A DNA stretch of 64,000 nucleotides from Rahnella inusitata (GCF_003263515.1 NZ_JYDE01000017.1:341321-405320), one strand, 5' to 3'. Positions 50,338-61,301 are shown, counted from the stretch's first letter. Notes: a model not told the origin generated them from the letters alone. A program made the numbers and translations.

Positions 50338-50882
50338 GCATCAAAACACAGCCGTTAGAGCTGACCATCAATAATCAACATTACGGCCCGCTGGATGTGC
50401 CTGAAGGCCTGATGATGATCGATTTCCTGCACGAATACGTGGCGCTGACCGGTTCGCGGCTCGGTTGCGGGCAGGGCATCTGTCACGCCTGCGTGGCAAT
50501 TGTCGATCACGACAGCGGCACCAGCGAAGAAGTGCGCACCTGCATCACCGGCGCACATTTTTTCAACGGTAAGAAAGTCCGCACCGTCGAAGGCCACGCC
50601 AAAACCGATGACCAAGGTGAAGTCCGGCTGTCGCCGGTTCAGCAAGCGTTTATGGAGCATTACAGCTTCCAGTGCGGTTATTGCACACCGGGATTTGTGA
50701 ATGCCGCGACGCTGCTGCTTGAGCGGCTGGAAAAACATCCGATTGCGCTTGCCGATCTGGAAAGTGCGATTGAAGGCGCGCTGGAGAATCACATCTGCCG
50801 CTGTACCGGTTACGTCCGTTATTACGAAGCGGTGCGTGACGTGGTGATGAAAACGCCGGGTCTGATCAGGGAGCACGCGTGA
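50334..50882 (+). CDS. 2Fe-2S subunit of the molybdenum oxidoreductase
   Basis: A 182-residue iron-sulfur subunit with two [2Fe-2S] clusters: the plant-ferredoxin type with Cys45, Cys50, Cys53 and Cys70 (GCGQGICHAC) and the all-helical type with Cys114, Cys117, Cys155 and Cys157 (CGYCTPGF, CRCTGY). It has no signal peptide, so it would leave the cytoplasm as a passenger of the Tat-exported large subunit. Translation is coupled to both neighbours by 4-bp and 1-bp overlaps. It transfers electrons from Moco to the cytochrome. Confidence 0.94.
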   Translation: MSIKTQPLELTINNQHYGPLDVPEGLMMIDFLHEYVALTGSRLGCGQGICHACVAIVDHDSGTSEEVRTCITGAHFFNGKKVRTVEGHAKTDDQGEVRLSPVQQAFMEHYSFQCGYCTPGFVNAATLLLERLEKHPIALADLESAIEGALENHICRCTGYVRYYEAVRDVVMKTPGLIREHA

Positions 50883-52120
50883 TGATAAAACGTCTTTTCC
50901 TCGCGCTGCTGGTGGTGATTATTATCATTATCGCCGTACTGTGGTGGCGGGAAAACCGCACACTGGACGCACCGGTACAGAAAGTCACGGCGGACAGCGC
51001 GCAGATTGAACGGGGCCGTTATCTGGTACAGGCATCTGACTGCGCCGCGTGCCACACCGCGTCCGGCGGTGCTCCGTTAGCGGGCGGCTATCCGCTGGAA
51101 ACGCCGTTCGGCAAAATATTCGGCAGCAACCTTACACCTTCCGCCGACGACGGCATTGGTCGCTGGACGTCGGATGATTTCTATCTGGCGCTGACTCAGG
51201 GTGTGGCTCCGGGCGGGCGTCACCTGTATCCGGCGATGCCGTATACCTCCTATAAAGGTGTGGCGCGGAAAGATTCGGACGACATGTACACGTTTCTGAT
51301 GACCCGTCCGGCGGTGAATCAGCCAGTGCCGGAAAATGAGATGCCGTTCCCGTTTAACCAGCGCATGGCGATGATCGGCTGGAATCTGTTATTCCGCAAC
51401 GCCGATCCGATGCCCGCCAGCTCGCAGGGGAATTCTGCCGATTGGCAGCGCGGGCAGTATCTGACGGACGTGCTCGGCCACTGCGGAGAATGCCATACGC
51501 CGCGCGGCAAACTGGGGCAGATGGATACCGATAACAACCTGAAAGGCGGAACGCTCGGGCGCATCACCGCGCCGGACATCTCCCCGCAGGCGCTGGCGCA
51601 GCGCGGCTGGGATCCGGCCAGTCTGAGCCGTTTCCTCGCTACCGGCATTTCACCGCAAGGATCGGCGTTTGACGAAATGCACAAAGTTATCGATCTCAGC
51701 ACCCGTCATCTGACCGACGACGACCACCGTGCCATAGTCACCTATCTGCTGGGGGATAAACCGCCCGTGGCAGTACCGGTGAGCATCGGGCAGGGCGGCA
51801 ATGATGCGGGGCGGATCACTTATCTGGATCAATGTTCTGGCTGTCATATGGCCGATGGATCTGGTAAACCGCACGTCGCTGTGGCGATGCAAAACAACGC
51901 CACGCTGCGCCAGCCCGATGGCCGTAATCTCATCGTCTCAGTGCTCGATGGTTTACCGGCGCAGGCATTTCCCAATGGCGAAAGCATGCAGTCCATGCCG
52001 GGATTTGCGGATCGTCTGAATGACGCCCAGATCGCCGATATGGTGAACTATCTGCGTGTCACCTTCGCCGGTCTGCCGGGGGATATCACCCCTGAACAGG
52101 TGAAGGCGCTGCGTAAATAA
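50882..52120 (+). CDS. Membrane-anchored triheme cytochrome c
   Basis: A 412-residue cytochrome c of the gluconate/alcohol dehydrogenase cytochrome subunit type. A hydrophobic N-terminal segment (residues 5-22) acts as signal or anchor. Three heme c motifs are present: CAACH (54-58), CGECH (201-205) and CSGCH (318-322), each in its own domain. It would accept electrons from the 2Fe-2S subunit and pass them to quinone or an oxidase. I start at ATG 50882, overlapping the previous stop by one base; GTG 50879 is also open. Confidence 0.92.
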   Translation: MIKRLFLALLVVIIIIIAVLWWRENRTLDAPVQKVTADSAQIERGRYLVQASDCAACHTASGGAPLAGGYPLETPFGKIFGSNLTPSADDGIGRWTSDDFYLALTQGVAPGGRHLYPAMPYTSYKGVARKDSDDMYTFLMTRPAVNQPVPENEMPFPFNQRMAMIGWNLLFRNADPMPASSQGNSADWQRGQYLTDVLGHCGECHTPRGKLGQMDTDNNLKGGTLGRITAPDISPQALAQRGWDPASLSRFLATGISPQGSAFDEMHKVIDLSTRHLTDDDHRAIVTYLLGDKPPVAVPVSIGQGGNDAGRITYLDQCSGCHMADGSGKPHVAVAMQNNATLRQPDGRNLIVSVLDGLPAQAFPNGESMQSMPGFADRLNDAQIADMVNYLRVTFAGLPGDITPEQVKALRK

Positions 52121-52143
52121 TCGTTTGAGTGACATCACGATGT

Positions 52144-52186
52144 AAAAAAGCCCGGTGAGGGATGAATTCACCGGGCTTTATTTTTG
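52144..52186. terminator. Bidirectional terminator between cytochrome c and mfd
   Basis: AAAGCCCGGTGA (52147-52158) pairs with TCACCGGGCTTT (52168-52179), with A-rich and T-rich flanks (AAAAAA, TATTTTT). Confidence 0.92.
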
Positions 52187-52215
52187 TGCTTACCACTTCA
52201 GATCTGCTTACGACC

Positions 52216-55200
52216 TCAGATCAAATGCTCAGCAAAATCTGCCAACATATCGCTGACAAATTTCAGGCGTTTTGGCCGATCGGTCAGGTCCAGCATGAAC
52301 TTGAGTTTGGTCGGGCCGTCGAGGCGGTAAACCTGCGGCTGTTTTTGCAGCAAACCAATCAGGTGGCCCGGATCGACGCGATTTTTATCGCCGAACTCGA
52401 TAAAGCCGCCGCGCTCATTGCCTTCAATACGTTTGATGCCCAGTTCCTTCGCCTTAAGTCGCAGCACGGCTATCTGAATCAGATTGCGCGCACCGTCCGG
52501 CAGCGATCCGAAGCGGTCGATAAGCTCCACGCGCAGCTCGTCCAGCTCATTTTCGCTTTTCGCACTGGCGATGCGTTTATACAGCGACAGGCGTGTATTG
52601 ACGTCAGGAATGAATTCTTCCGGCAGCAGGGCAGGCATGCGCATTTCGACTTCGGTCTGACTGGTGGTCAGATCCTCAAGCGATGGCTCGCGACCTTCTT
52701 TCAGCGCTTCGACGGCGTTTTCCAGCAGCTCCATATACAGCGTGAAACCGATGCTGGTCATCTGCCCGCTCTGGCCTTCGCCCAGCAGTTCGCCTGCGCC
52801 ACGAATTTCAAGGTCGTGCGTCGCCAGCGCGAAACCGGCACCCAGATCTTCGAGCGAAGCAATAGCTTCGAGGCGTTTATGCGCATCGACGGACATGGCT
52901 TTCGGCGGTGGCGTCAGCAGATAAGCGTAGGCCTGATGATGCGAACGCCCGACGCGACCGCGCAGCTGGTGCAACTGCGCCAGACCAAAGTGATCGGCGC
53001 GCTCAATGATGATGGTGTTGGCCGTCGGAATGTCGATACCGGTTTCAATGATCGTGGTACACACCAGTACGTTAAAACGCTGATGGTGAAAATCATTCAT
53101 CACCCGTTCAAGATCGCGCTCGCGCATCTGGCCGTGGCCGATGGCAATACGCGCCTCCGGCACCAGCTCTGCCAGGCGCTGCGTGGCTTTCTCGATGTTT
53201 TCGACATCGTTGAATAGGTAATAAACCTGCCCGCCGCGCAGAATTTCACGCAGGATGGCCTCGCGTATCACCAGGCTGTCGTATTCGCGGACAAAGGTTT
53301 TGACCGCCATACGGCGTGCGGGCGGCGTGGCGATAATCGACAGGTCGCGCATGCCGCTCATCGCCATATTCAGCGTGCGCGGGATCGGTGTGGCGGTCAG
53401 CGTCAGGATATCCACGTCAGCGCGCATCGCTTTAATACGCTCTTTATGACGCACGCCGAAACGGTGTTCTTCATCGACAATCAGCAGGCCGAGATCTTTC
53501 CAGCGCAGGTCACTTTGCAGCAGTTTATGTGTGCCGATAATAATATCGACTTTGCCTTCGACCGCTTCCTCAATCACCGCCTGTTGCTCTTTGGCGCTGC
53601 GGAAACGCGACATCATTTCGATGCGCACCGGCCAGCTGGCAAAACGGTCGCGGAAGTTGTCGAAATGCTGCTGTGCCAGCAAAGTGGTTGGCACCAGAAC
53701 CGCCACCTGTTTGTTGTTGGCGACGGCAAGGAACGCAGCGCGCATTGCCACTTCGGTTTTACCAAAGCCAACGTCACCACACACCAGCCGGTCCATCGCC
53801 AGCGGTTGAGTCATGTCAGCCAGTACGGCATTGATGGCCTGCGCCTGATCCGGCGTGGTTTCAAACGGGAAAGCCTGACAGAACAGCTGGTATTGCTCTT
53901 TGTCATGCTTAAACGCAAAACCGGTTTTGGCTTCGCGCTGGGCGTAAATATCCAGCAGCTCGGCGGCCACGTCGCGGACCTTCTCAGCGGCTTTCTGACG
54001 GGCTTTCGACCATGCCTCACCGCCGAGTTTGTGCAGCGGCGCGCTGTCATCGGCACCGCCGGCGTAGCGGCTGATAAGATGCAGTGACGATACCGGCACA
54101 TAAAGTTTATCTTCACCGGCGTAGGTCAGGATCAGGTACTCAGCTTTAATACCACCGGTCTCGAGCGTGGTGAGGCCCAGATAGCGGCCAACGCCGTGTT
54201 CGACGTGAACCACCGGCTGGCCGGGGCGCAGCTCGGCGAGATTACGGATCAGCGTGTCGGTATTAATGGTGCGGCGACTGTCCTGACGGCGACGCGCCAC
54301 GCGCTCACCCAGCAGATCGCTTTCGCAAATCAGAGCCAGCTGTTTATCGGCATCAAGGAATCCGCGCTCACAGGCGCCGATCATGATGTAACGTCCGGCG
54401 AATTCGGCTTCTTCGATGCGGGTAATGAGCGTCGGCATCAATTTGATGCGCGCCAGTAAATCCTGCAACGTTTCGCGACGGCCTTCACTTTCAACCGAGA
54501 ACACCAGACTGCCTGCAAAGGATTCGTTAAAGCGGCGCAGGTTATCCATTGGCGCTTTGTTTTGCGGCTGCACGGAGAGATCCGGCAAGGTTTCGTAGCT
54601 GAGATTAGTGTTTGCAGCTTTCTTCGGCAGCGAGTCAGTGCGCAGCTGAACGCGTGGCCAGGCTTTGAGTTCAGCGAACAGCGTATCGACCCGCAGCCAC
54701 AGGTTTTCCGGCTCAAGCAGCGGACGCATCGGATCCACGCGGCGGCTTTCGTAGCGCTGAGTGGCATCCTGCCAGAAACGCTCGGCGGCGGTTTCCAGAT
54801 CGCCGGTATTGAGCACCAGCGTATTTTCCGGCAGATAGCTGAACAGCGTGGTCAGCGGTTGACTGAAAAACAGCGGCTGCCAGTATTCGATCCCAGCCGG
54901 GAAGGTCCCTTTACTCACCTGCTGATAAACGTGTTCAGCGTCGCGGCGAACTTCAAACTTTTCGCGCCACTGGCTGCGGAAAAGTTCGATGGCATTTTTG
55001 TCGGTCGGGAATTCGTGCGCGGGCAGCAAATTGATCTGATCGACTTCGCTCAGCGTACGCTGCGTATCGACGTCAAAGGTGCGCAGGCTATCGATTTCAT
55101 CATCGAAGAAATCTATACGGAAAGGCTCGTCGCTGCCCATCGGATACAGGTCGAGCAGGGCGCCACGGGTGGCAAACTCACCGTGCTCCATGACCTGATC

Positions 55201-55659
55201 GACGCTGCGGTAACCGGCCTGTTCCAGCTGAGCACGCAGTTTGTCGCGTGACAGCAGCTGGCCTTTTTTCATCACCAGCGCATGACCGTGCAAAAACTCG
55301 TGCGGGCAGACACGTTGCATCAATGTATTCACCGGCAGAATAATGATGCCGCGTTCCATCGTGGGAAGTTGATAAAGGCTGGAAAGACGGGAAGAAATGA
55401 TTTCCTGATGCGGCGAGAAACTGTCGTACGGCAGTGTTTCCCAGTCAGAAATGCTCAGCACTTTGTGATCGGTAAACTGCTGAATTTCATCGCGCAAACG
55501 CAGGGCATTTTGCATATCCGGTGCTATCAGCATGACGGGGCCTGCGTGACGCTCACTGATTTGTGCACATTCGAGTGCACAGGCGGAGCCGGTAAGCTGC
55601 CCTAAAAGACGGGTGTCGCCGGGGCGTTCAGGCAATGAATAACGATAATCTTGAGACAT
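52216..55659 (-). CDS. mfd: Transcription-repair coupling factor Mfd
   Basis: An 1147-residue DNA translocase (E. coli 1148) that removes stalled RNA polymerase and recruits UvrA. The UvrB-like N-terminal part (APDMQNALRLRDEI, LPYDSFSPHQEIISSRL), the RNA polymerase-interaction domain, and the RecG-like motor follow in order. Helicase motifs are clear: GDVGFGKTEVA (Walker A), DEEHRFGV (DEEH box), TLTATPIPRTL and QLRGRVGRS. I start at ATG 55659 (MSQDYRYSLPE) by family length; the frame is open to 55755. Confidence 0.97.
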   Translation of the reverse strand: MSQDYRYSLPERPGDTRLLGQLTGSACALECAQISERHAGPVMLIAPDMQNALRLRDEIQQFTDHKVLSISDWETLPYDSFSPHQEIISSRLSSLYQLPTMERGIIILPVNTLMQRVCPHEFLHGHALVMKKGQLLSRDKLRAQLEQAGYRSVDQVMEHGEFATRGALLDLYPMGSDEPFRIDFFDDEIDSLRTFDVDTQRTLSEVDQINLLPAHEFPTDKNAIELFRSQWREKFEVRRDAEHVYQQVSKGTFPAGIEYWQPLFFSQPLTTLFSYLPENTLVLNTGDLETAAERFWQDATQRYESRRVDPMRPLLEPENLWLRVDTLFAELKAWPRVQLRTDSLPKKAANTNLSYETLPDLSVQPQNKAPMDNLRRFNESFAGSLVFSVESEGRRETLQDLLARIKLMPTLITRIEEAEFAGRYIMIGACERGFLDADKQLALICESDLLGERVARRRQDSRRTINTDTLIRNLAELRPGQPVVHVEHGVGRYLGLTTLETGGIKAEYLILTYAGEDKLYVPVSSLHLISRYAGGADDSAPLHKLGGEAWSKARQKAAEKVRDVAAELLDIYAQREAKTGFAFKHDKEQYQLFCQAFPFETTPDQAQAINAVLADMTQPLAMDRLVCGDVGFGKTEVAMRAAFLAVANNKQVAVLVPTTLLAQQHFDNFRDRFASWPVRIEMMSRFRSAKEQQAVIEEAVEGKVDIIIGTHKLLQSDLRWKDLGLLIVDEEHRFGVRHKERIKAMRADVDILTLTATPIPRTLNMAMSGMRDLSIIATPPARRMAVKTFVREYDSLVIREAILREILRGGQVYYLFNDVENIEKATQRLAELVPEARIAIGHGQMRERDLERVMNDFHHQRFNVLVCTTIIETGIDIPTANTIIIERADHFGLAQLHQLRGRVGRSHHQAYAYLLTPPPKAMSVDAHKRLEAIASLEDLGAGFALATHDLEIRGAGELLGEGQSGQMTSIGFTLYMELLENAVEALKEGREPSLEDLTTSQTEVEMRMPALLPEEFIPDVNTRLSLYKRIASAKSENELDELRVELIDRFGSLPDGARNLIQIAVLRLKAKELGIKRIEGNERGGFIEFGDKNRVDPGHLIGLLQKQPQVYRLDGPTKLKFMLDLTDRPKRLKFVSDMLADFAEHLI

Positions 55660-55897
55660 AGGCTGTTTTGCGTTCTCGTTTGGCGGCAGCAGGTGGCCAA
55701 TTAGCAGACCGTATCTTGCGATGCGCAGACAATCGGGGTCAACCCGGCTTTGCAATAAAAAAGGACAAAAGAGCCCCGGGGTTAAACCGATTACTTTGGG
55801 TTAATGGTTCCATAAAGCGGTGCTAGCCTTTATTATCCTTGATCACTTTAGTCTGCGCCATGCACTTATTTGCGGCCAAGCACTTAAAACGGAAGTC

Positions 55898-57100
55898 ATG
55901 TATCAACCTGTCGCGTTATTCATAGGCCTGCGCTACATGCGCGGGCGTGGTTCGGACCGCTTTGGGCGGTTTGTCTCCTGGTTATCCACCATTGGTATCA
56001 CCCTCGGGGTGATGGCGCTGGTGACGGTGCTGTCGGTCATGAACGGTTTTGAGAAGGATCTGGAAGGTAACATTCTGGGTCTGATGCCTCAGGCGTTGAT
56101 CACCACACCGGTTGGATCGCTGGACCCTCAAAAAATTACTCACGAGCAAGTCACCGCGCTGAAAAGCGTGAACCGCGCCGTGCCCGTGACCACCGGTGAC
56201 GTGGTGCTGCAAAGCCCTGGCAGCGTGGCGGTGGGCGTGATGCTCGGCGTTAATCCCGCAGACCAGGACCCGCTGGCGAAATACATGATTGGCGTGGCCC
56301 AACAGGAACTGCAACCTGGCAAATATAACGTCATTCTTGGCGATCAGCTGGCACAACAGCTGAAGGTACGCCGTGGCGATCAACTGCGTCTGATGGTTAC
56401 CAGCGTCAGCCAGTTCACGCCGGTTGGGCGTGTGCCGAGCCAGCGTCTGTTTAACGTGATCGGCACGTTTTCAGCCAACAGCGAAGTCGATGGTTACCAG
56501 ATGCTGGTTAACATTCAGGATGCGTCACGTCTGATGCTCTATCCGAAAGGCAACGTCACCGGCTGGCGACTGTTTCTTGACAAACCGCTGGACGTCGACA
56601 GCCTGAGCGCGCAAAAGTTGCCGGAAGGCAGCAGCTGGAAAGACTGGCGCGAGCGTCGCGGCGAGCTGTTCCAGGCGGTGCGCATGGAGAAAAACATGAT
56701 GGGGCTGCTGCTTAGCCTGATAGTGGCGGTTGCCGCATTCAATATCATTACGTCGCTGGGTCTGCTGGTGATGGAGAAACAGGGCGAAGTCGCTATCTTG
56801 CAAACGCAGGGACTCAGCCGCCGTCAGATTATGGCGGTGTTTATGGTGCAGGGTGCGAGCGCAGGCGTCATCGGCGCGTTACTCGGTGCCATACTCGGCG
56901 TTGTGCTCGCCACGCAGCTCAATACTATTATGCCGGCTATCGGGCTGATGCTCGATGGCGCGTCGCTGCCGGTCGATATTGAACCGGTTCAGGTGGTGGT
57001 CATTGCGTTGGTCGCGATGGTCATTGCTTTATTATCAACGCTGTATCCTTCCTGGCGCGCTGCTGCCACCCACCCCGCAGAGGCTTTACGTTATGAGTAA
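55898..57100 (+). CDS. lolC: Lipoprotein-releasing ABC transporter permease LolC
   Basis: A 400-residue permease (E. coli LolC 399) with four transmembrane helices: one N-terminal ([23 protein letters not shown]), a periplasmic domain that holds LolA, and three C-terminal helices. The start [18 protein letters not shown] is diagnostic, and GGAAG lies just upstream of ATG 55898. LolCDE extracts outer-membrane lipoproteins from the inner membrane. The gene overlaps lolD by 8 bp and is divergent from mfd, as in E. coli. Confidence 0.96.
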   Translation: MYQPVALFIGLRYMRGRGSDRFGRFVSWLSTIGITLGVMALVTVLSVMNGFEKDLEGNILGLMPQALITTPVGSLDPQKITHEQVTALKSVNRAVPVTTGDVVLQSPGSVAVGVMLGVNPADQDPLAKYMIGVAQQELQPGKYNVILGDQLAQQLKVRRGDQLRLMVTSVSQFTPVGRVPSQRLFNVIGTFSANSEVDGYQMLVNIQDASRLMLYPKGNVTGWRLFLDKPLDVDSLSAQKLPEGSSWKDWRERRGELFQAVRMEKNMMGLLLSLIVAVAAFNIITSLGLLVMEKQGEVAILQTQGLSRRQIMAVFMVQGASAGVIGALLGAILGVVLATQLNTIMPAIGLMLDGASLPVDIEPVQVVVIALVAMVIALLSTLYPSWRAAATHPAEALRYE

Positions 57101-57797
57101 TTCGTTATTATTGCAGTGTGACAACCTCTGTAAGACTTATCAGGAAGGGAAGATGCACACCGATGTACTGCGTGACGTGACCTTCGACATGCAGCCGGGT
57201 GAGATGATGGCGATCGTCGGGACGTCAGGTTCCGGCAAAAGTACTTTGCTGCATTTGCTGGGTGGACTGGACTCTCCGACCTCCGGCGAAGTTATTTTTA
57301 AAGGCCAGTCGCTCAATGCGATGTCTTCTTCTGCGAAATCAGAACTGCGCAACCGTGAGCTGGGCTTCATCTATCAGTTCCACCACCTGCTGCCCGATTT
57401 CACCGCGCTGGAAAACGTCGCGATGCCATTGCTGATCGGTAAAAAGAAATCTGCCGAAGTACAGGAGCGTGCGCTGGCGATGCTTGAAGCGGTAGGTCTG
57501 CAACACCGCAGTAATCACCGTCCTTCCGAGCTTTCCGGTGGTGAGCGCCAGCGTGTGGCGATTGCCCGCGCACTGGTCAACAATCCTTCGCTGGTACTGG
57601 CGGACGAACCGACCGGTAACCTCGATCAGCGCAATGCCGACAGCATTTTCGAATTGCTCGGCGAACTGAATGTACGTCAGGGCACGGCGTTTCTGGTGGT
57701 GACTCACGACCTCAAACTGGCAAGCCGTCTGACCCGTCAGCTGGAAATGCGTGACGGCAGATTGCAGCCGGACTCGATGTTGCTGGGAGCGAAGTAA
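57093..57797 (+). CDS. lolD: Lipoprotein-releasing ABC transporter ATPase LolD
   Basis: A 234-residue ATPase (E. coli 233). Walker A is GTSGSGKST (about residues 42-50), the ABC signature [15 protein letters not shown] and Walker [13 protein letters not shown] follow, with the switch His in VVTHD. The LolD-specific [21 protein letters not shown] block is present. It starts inside lolC (ATG 57093) and its TAA overlaps the lolE ATG by one base, so the three genes are translationally coupled. Confidence 0.97.
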   Translation: MSNSLLLQCDNLCKTYQEGKMHTDVLRDVTFDMQPGEMMAIVGTSGSGKSTLLHLLGGLDSPTSGEVIFKGQSLNAMSSSAKSELRNRELGFIYQFHHLLPDFTALENVAMPLLIGKKKSAEVQERALAMLEAVGLQHRSNHRPSELSGGERQRVAIARALVNNPSLVLADEPTGNLDQRNADSIFELLGELNVRQGTAFLVVTHDLKLASRLTRQLEMRDGRLQPDSMLLGAK

Positions 57798-59047
57798 TGT
57801 CAGGCATTCCGTTTTCTTTATTGATCGGCCTGCGGTTCAGCCGGGGTCGTCGTCGCAGCGGCATGGTGTCGCTGATTTCGGTGATCTCAACGTTGGGCAT
57901 CGCACTTGGCGTGGCAGTACTGATCGTCGGCCTGAGCGCGATGAACGGCTTCGAGCGTGAACTGAAAGATCGCGTGCTGGCGGTAGTACCGCACGGTGAA
58001 ATTCGTCCGGTGAATCAGCCGTTCAACGACTGGCAGGGTGTGCTGGATCGCGTCGAAAAAGTGCCCGGTATTGTGGCCGCTGCACCTTATATTCAGTTCA
58101 ACGGTCTGATTGAGCACGGCGCAAAACTGCGTGCCATCCAGCTAAAAGGCGTGGATCCGCAGAGCGAGTCCCGCGTCAGCGCCGCACCGAAGTTTGTGCA
58201 GAATAACGCATGGCAGAATTTCAAGGCCGGTGAGCAACAACTGATCCTCGGCAAAGGCGTAGCGGACGCCGTTGGCGTGAAGCAGGGCGACTGGGTGACG
58301 GTGATGATCCCCAACAGCGACCCGGAGATGAAACTGCTACAGCCGAAGCGGATCCGTTTGCAGGTTACCGGGATTTTGCAGCTCAGCGGCCAGCTTGATC
58401 ACAGTCTTGGCATGGTACCGCTGGCGGATGCGCAGCAGTATCAGGATATGGGCACCAGCGTCACCGGTATCGATATCAAAGTGAACGATGTGTTTGCCGC
58501 GCAGAAACTGGTGCACGACGCCGGTGAAGTGACGCAGGCTTACGTCTATATCAGCAGCTGGATTGGCACTTACGGCTATATGTATCGCGACATCCAGATG
58601 GTTCGCGCGATTATGTATATGGCGATGGTGCTGGTGATCGGCGTCGCCTGTTTCAACATCGTGTCGACGCTGGTCATGGCTGTGAAAGATAAAAGCAGCG
58701 ATATTGCGATTTTGCGCACACTGGGGGCGAAAGACGGACTTATCCGCGCGGTCTTCATCTGGTACGGTTTACTGGCGGGGCTGGTCGGCAGCGTAACCGG
58801 TGTGGTGATCGGTGTCATTGCCGCCTTCCAGCTGACCAACATCATTAACGGATTGCAGAAGCTGACCGGGCATCAGTTCCTGTCGGGTGACATTTATTTC
58901 ATCGACTTCCTGCCATCTGAAGTTCACTGGATTGACGTTGCGGGCGTATTATTTACCGCTTTGGTGCTGAGTCTACTGGCAAGCTGGTATCCGGCGCGTC
59001 GTGCAAGCCGCATCGATCCGGCCCGGGTTCTCAGTGGAGGTCAGTAA
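57797..59047 (+). CDS. lolE: Lipoprotein-releasing ABC transporter permease LolE
   Basis: A 416-residue permease (E. coli LolE 414), paralogue of LolC, with the same one-plus-three helix plan. The start [29 protein letters not shown] splits across the membrane entry; C-terminal helices include [38 protein letters not shown]. The LolE periplasmic domain binds the lipoprotein substrate. It completes the lolCDE operon; cobB starts 54 bp downstream. Confidence 0.96.
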   Translation: MSGIPFSLLIGLRFSRGRRRSGMVSLISVISTLGIALGVAVLIVGLSAMNGFERELKDRVLAVVPHGEIRPVNQPFNDWQGVLDRVEKVPGIVAAAPYIQFNGLIEHGAKLRAIQLKGVDPQSESRVSAAPKFVQNNAWQNFKAGEQQLILGKGVADAVGVKQGDWVTVMIPNSDPEMKLLQPKRIRLQVTGILQLSGQLDHSLGMVPLADAQQYQDMGTSVTGIDIKVNDVFAAQKLVHDAGEVTQAYVYISSWIGTYGYMYRDIQMVRAIMYMAMVLVIGVACFNIVSTLVMAVKDKSSDIAILRTLGAKDGLIRAVFIWYGLLAGLVGSVTGVVIGVIAAFQLTNIINGLQKLTGHQFLSGDIYFIDFLPSEVHWIDVAGVLFTALVLSLLASWYPARRASRIDPARVLSGGQ

Positions 59048-59101
59048 TCAAATCTTCAAAAACAGTATTTAAATTCAGACACAGAGAGTAAGGAGCACGT
59101 C

Positions 59102-59932
59102 ATGCGCACACGTCATCGTCTGTGTCGGTTTCGCAAAAATAAACGCATTCGCCACCAGCGTTTCCGGTCGAATATCTTTCACCGTGATTCCATGGCCGCC
59201 GCGTCACTGAAGAAACCGTTTGTGGTGGTACTGACTGGCGCGGGGATTTCCGCAGAATCAGGGATCCGTACCTTCCGGGCCGCCGATGGCCTGTGGGAAG
59301 AGCACCGCGTGGAAGATGTGGCGACCCCGGAAGGGTATCGCCGCGATCCTGAGCTGGTGCAGCGTTTTTACAACGAACGCCGCCGCCAGCTGCAACAGGA
59401 CGACCTCAAACCGAATGCCGCGCATTACGCGCTGGCGACGCTGGAGGAAGCACTCGGGGATAACTTCCTGCTGGTCACGCAGAACATCGACAATTTGCAT
59501 GAGCGCGCAGGCAGTTCGCGCGTGCTGCACATGCACGGTGAATTGCTGAAAGTACGCTGCACCCAGTCCGGGCAGATCCTGGACTGGCCGGGTGACCTGA
59601 GCGTTGACGATCGCTGTCACTGCTGTCAGTTCCCGGCACCGCTGCGCCCGCACATTGTGTGGTTTGGCGAAATGCCGCTGGGTATGGATAAAATCTACGA
59701 TGCGCTGGCCAGAGCTGATTTCTTCGTGGCGATTGGCACGTCCGGTCATGTATATCCGGCCGCCGGATTTGTTCACGAAGCGCGTATCGGCGGAGCCTGT
59801 GCGGTCGAGCTGAATCTCGAGCCAAGCCAGGTAGAAAGCGAATTCGACATGAAACACTACGGGCTGGCAAGCGAGGTCGTCCCTGAGTTCGTGCATAAGT
59901 TCCTGACTAAAAAAGACGAAGCCTGGTCGTAA
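59102..59932 (+). CDS. cobB: NAD-dependent protein deacylase CobB
   Basis: A 276-residue sirtuin (E. coli CobB 279), the long form with an Arg-rich N-terminal extension ([20 protein letters not shown]). The NAD site reads [16 protein letters not shown], then [11 protein letters not shown] and the catalytic His in HMHGEL. The zinc module is the reduced type (RCTQ...CHCCQFP). It removes acetyl and succinyl groups from lysines, for example on Acs. AGGAG precedes ATG 59102. The terminator overlaps the stop codon. Confidence 0.95.
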   Translation: MRTRHRLCRFRKNKRIRHQRFRSNIFHRDSMAAASLKKPFVVVLTGAGISAESGIRTFRAADGLWEEHRVEDVATPEGYRRDPELVQRFYNERRRQLQQDDLKPNAAHYALATLEEALGDNFLLVTQNIDNLHERAGSSRVLHMHGELLKVRCTQSGQILDWPGDLSVDDRCHCCQFPAPLRPHIVWFGEMPLGMDKIYDALARADFFVAIGTSGHVYPAAGFVHEARIGGACAVELNLEPSQVESEFDMKHYGLASEVVPEFVHKFLTKKDEAWS

Positions 59933-59945
59933 CCGGGCTTTTTTA
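59919..59945 (+). terminator. Terminator overlapping the cobB stop codon
   Basis: AAGCCTGG (59919-59926) pairs with CCGGGCTT (59933-59940) with one G-T pair; the TAA at 59930-59932 lies in the loop, and six T follow. Confidence 0.8.
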
Positions 59946-60074
59946 GCCATACATCCCCAAAATTGCGCCGGATCCTAAGAGTTCTTTGCGTAAACTTGGT
60001 GAAAAATGACCTGACGCAATATTCACGGTATTCATGCTGCGCATAATAAAACCCAGCCGCCAGAGGATACCCAA

Positions 60075-61301
60075 ATGGATAAGTTGCTTGACCGTTTTCT
60101 TCACTACGTTTCTTTCGATACCCAATCTAAGCCCAATGTTAAACATACGCCCAGCACTGACGGACAGCTCAGGCTGGCGCAGGCACTGCGTAACGAACTG
60201 ATTGATCTGGGTTTTTCACAGGTAACTCTCAGTGACAAAGGCTGCGTAATGGCGACGTTACCGGGCAACGTTGCCTGGAAAGTGCCGGTCATCGGCTTTA
60301 TTTCTCATCTCGATACCGCCCCTGATTTCACTGCAAAACACGTCAATCCGCAGATTGTTGAGAATTACCGTGGCGGCGATATTGCGCTGGGCAACGGTGA
60401 TGAAGTGCTTTCGCCGGTGATGTTCCCGGTTCTGCATCAGTTACTCGGTCAGACACTGATCACCACCGATGGCAAAACGTTGCTCGGTTCGGACGACAAA
60501 TCAGGTATCGCGGAAATCATCACCGCCATGGTGCGTCTTAAAAATAGCAACGTGCCGCACGGTCCGATCCGTATCGCGTTTACGCCGGATGAAGAAATCG
60601 GTAAAGGTGCGCAGAGTTTTGATATTCCGGGTTTTGGCGCGGAATGGGCCTACACCGTTGACGGCGGCGGGGTAGGGGAGTTGGAGTTTGAAAACTTCAA
60701 TGCAGCATCCGCGACCATTAAAATCGTCGGTAATAACGTGCATCCGGGCAGCGCAAAAGGCGTGATGGTCAACGCATTGTCACTGGCAACCCGTTTCCAT
60801 AGCGAATTACCCGCTGATGAAACGCCTGAGCATACGGAGGGTTATGAGGGTTTCTATCACCTGACGACCATCAAGGGCAACGTTGAGCGCGCGGAAATGC
60901 ATTACATCATTCGTGATTTCGAGAAGCCGCAGTTCGAAGCTCGTAAGCAAAAGATTATTGATATTGCACATCTGGTCGGTAAGGGTCTGCACCGCGACTG
61001 CTATATCGAAGTGACTCTCGATGATCACTATTACAACATGCGCGACAAAGTAGCACAGCATCCGCACATTATTGCGCTGGCGCAGCAGGCGATGAAAGAT
61101 TGCGATATTGAGCCGGTCATGAAGCCTATTCGCGGCGGCACCGATGGCGCACAGCTTTCATTCCGCGGCTTGCCTTGTCCTAACATCTTCACCGGTGGCT
61201 ATAACTTCCATGGTAAACATGAATTTGTCACGCTGGAAGGAATGGAGAAAGCGGTATCGGTGATTATGCGCATAGCAGAGCTGACGGCTAAAGAGTTGTA
61301 A
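60075..61301 (+). CDS. pepT: Peptidase T
   Basis: A 408-residue M20B aminotripeptidase (E. coli 408) that removes the N-terminal residue of tripeptides. The zinc ligands and catalytic acids are seen in ISHLDTAPD (about residues 76-84), [10 protein letters not shown] (His/Asp bridge near 140), [10 protein letters not shown] (Glu173-174) and the C-terminal [14 protein letters not shown] cytoplasmic dimer; FNR-dependent in Salmonella, but I see no clear FNR site here. A very AT-rich stretch follows. Confidence 0.96.
   Translation: MDKLLDRFLHYVSFDTQSKPNVKHTPSTDGQLRLAQALRNELIDLGFSQVTLSDKGCVMATLPGNVAWKVPVIGFISHLDTAPDFTAKHVNPQIVENYRGGDIALGNGDEVLSPVMFPVLHQLLGQTLITTDGKTLLGSDDKSGIAEIITAMVRLKNSNVPHGPIRIAFTPDEEIGKGAQSFDIPGFGAEWAYTVDGGGVGELEFENFNAASATIKIVGNNVHPGSAKGVMVNALSLATRFHSELPADETPEHTEGYEGFYHLTTIKGNVERAEMHYIIRDFEKPQFEARKQKIIDIAHLVGKGLHRDCYIEVTLDDHYYNMRDKVAQHPHIIALAQQAMKDCDIEPVMKPIRGGTDGAQLSFRGLPCPNIFTGGYNFHGKHEFVTLEGMEKAVSVIMRIAELTAKEL

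Noticed and set aside
52162..53217. Long open frame on the plus strand opposite mfd (about 350 codons)
   Set aside because: It is the antisense shadow of a highly conserved gene in GC-rich codon context; the product has no recognisable domain and no ribosome site.
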